From: Rhabdornis inornatus
Taxonomy: Eukaryota > Chordata > Aves > Passeriformes > Rhabdornithidae
Direction of reading: 5' to 3'
DNA length: 64,000 nt
Assembly: GCA_013397075.1 (NCBI GenBank)
Contig: VWZS01010871.1
Location: 146,577-210,576, forward strand
Below, in pieces: positions 63,264-64,000 of this stretch. Made by a program: the position numbers and the translations under genes. Below the pieces are notes generated by a model. That model was not told the DNA's origin. It saw only the letters and a list, made by a program, of their open reading frames with translations, and made no database searches. Position 1 is the first letter of the stretch. The number at the start of each line of letters is the position of its first letter.

Positions 63264-64000
63264 GTAGGTGGCTGAACGTTTTTTACTTTATTTATGGAAA
63301 AATTCAACTTACTCGTATGTGTCAGACCATGAGAAGTAACCAGTGGAAGTCTTGACCTACTCTGACTAAATCTTGACCAAAATTTCCATCTCTGTATAAA
63401 AAAAATTATGGTGGTGGTTGTTTTTTAATTTGGACAAGCAGCCAACATGCTTGATAAGGCAACACCCTTTAAAACATAGCAAGAACCCATGGAGGTAAAA
63501 AAGTGGTCTAGACAGCTTGAAAGATGGCTTCTGCCATCTTCAGAAGCTGAAGCTTCCCTCCAGTTTCATCCTATAAGCAGTAAGAGTTGTCATGCACTCA
63601 TACCAGAATACAGATAATTCACTACATTTAGTACCCCACAGTGTCACCCACATTGACTATAAAAGCAACACATTAATCAAATGTGGCATCCCAAGCTATA
63701 TAAGAAAGAGTAACGATTCTACAAAAGATATCTTAGAAATTAAATTTCAGGTAGGAAGTCTTCAATACCAGCAAGGCCCCTCCCAACAAACAGAAATAAA
63801 ATGGTCTGGTACAAGGGTGAATTCTGGGTACCCAGTCAGGCATCTGAGATTTTATTCCTACCCAGTTACTAGCTTGAAATGAACATCTTTTCCACTCTGT
63901 ATTTTATGTAAGTTTTACCTGCAAAATATTTCTAGCAAATATTATTTCTATCTACGTTAGGAAAAAATTTACCTGCAGTGAACATGGTATATGTGATAAA
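63264..64000 (+). other. ADAMTSL1: ADAMTSL1 intron 2 (5' part, cut by window end)
   Basis: The intron starts at GTAGGTGG directly after exon 2 and runs off the window. Short open frames here (for example 63592-63882) show no recognisable domain and no good exon boundaries, so I treat them as chance. Nothing else stands out. Confidence 0.85.

Noticed and set aside
1..64000. tRNA, rRNA, CRISPR or bacterial-type operon features
   Set aside because: None was seen in reading the sequence; the composition, repeats and intron-exon structure are those of a vertebrate chromosome.

Overview
This window looks like nuclear DNA from a bird. It is AT-rich and almost free of coding sequence. Its only recognisable interspersed repeats are CR1-type LINE fragments: the 3' ends read as variants of 'tgattctatgattctatg', and degraded endonuclease and reverse-transcriptase segments are present. 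No Alu-like or L1-like sequence was seen. The species cannot be named from the sequence.

One protein-coding gene is supported: the 5' end of ADAMTSL1 (ADAMTS-like 1, punctin-1) on the + strand. Coding exon 1 (48415-48471) encodes most of a signal peptide. Intron 1 is about 14.7 kb (48472-63135). Exon 2 (63136-63263) encodes the end of the secretion signal and the start of the first thrombospondin type-1 repeat, with WxxWxxW and CSRTCG motifs. The rest of the gene lies beyond the right edge. In human the gene is on chromosome 9p next to SH3GL2, a region corresponding to the avian Z chromosome, so the window is probably Z-linked and the left part is probably SH3GL2-ADAMTSL1 intergenic DNA (inference from synteny).

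Layout: 1-47.9 kb holds no supported gene. It contains six CR1 loci (about 2.04, 6.3-7.2, 22.5, 25.7-27.2, 31.3-33.7 and 45.3 kb), short tandem repeats, a strong G-quadruplex-type motif at 29.8 kb and small hairpins. At 47.9-48.47 kb lies a GC- and CpG-richer promoter/5'UTR block. It carries several upstream AUGs, two of them AUG-UGA start-stop elements, and an unexpected donor/acceptor pair that could mark a 5'UTR mini-intron or an alternative first exon. Intron 1 carries one CR1 copy, a composite A-rich/pyrimidine-rich tract, a perfect 18-bp hairpin and a G-run cluster.

I found no operon, CRISPR array, RNA gene, intact mobile element or novel multi-gene system. The most useful leads are the ADAMTSL1 leader architecture and the secondary-structure-forming sites.
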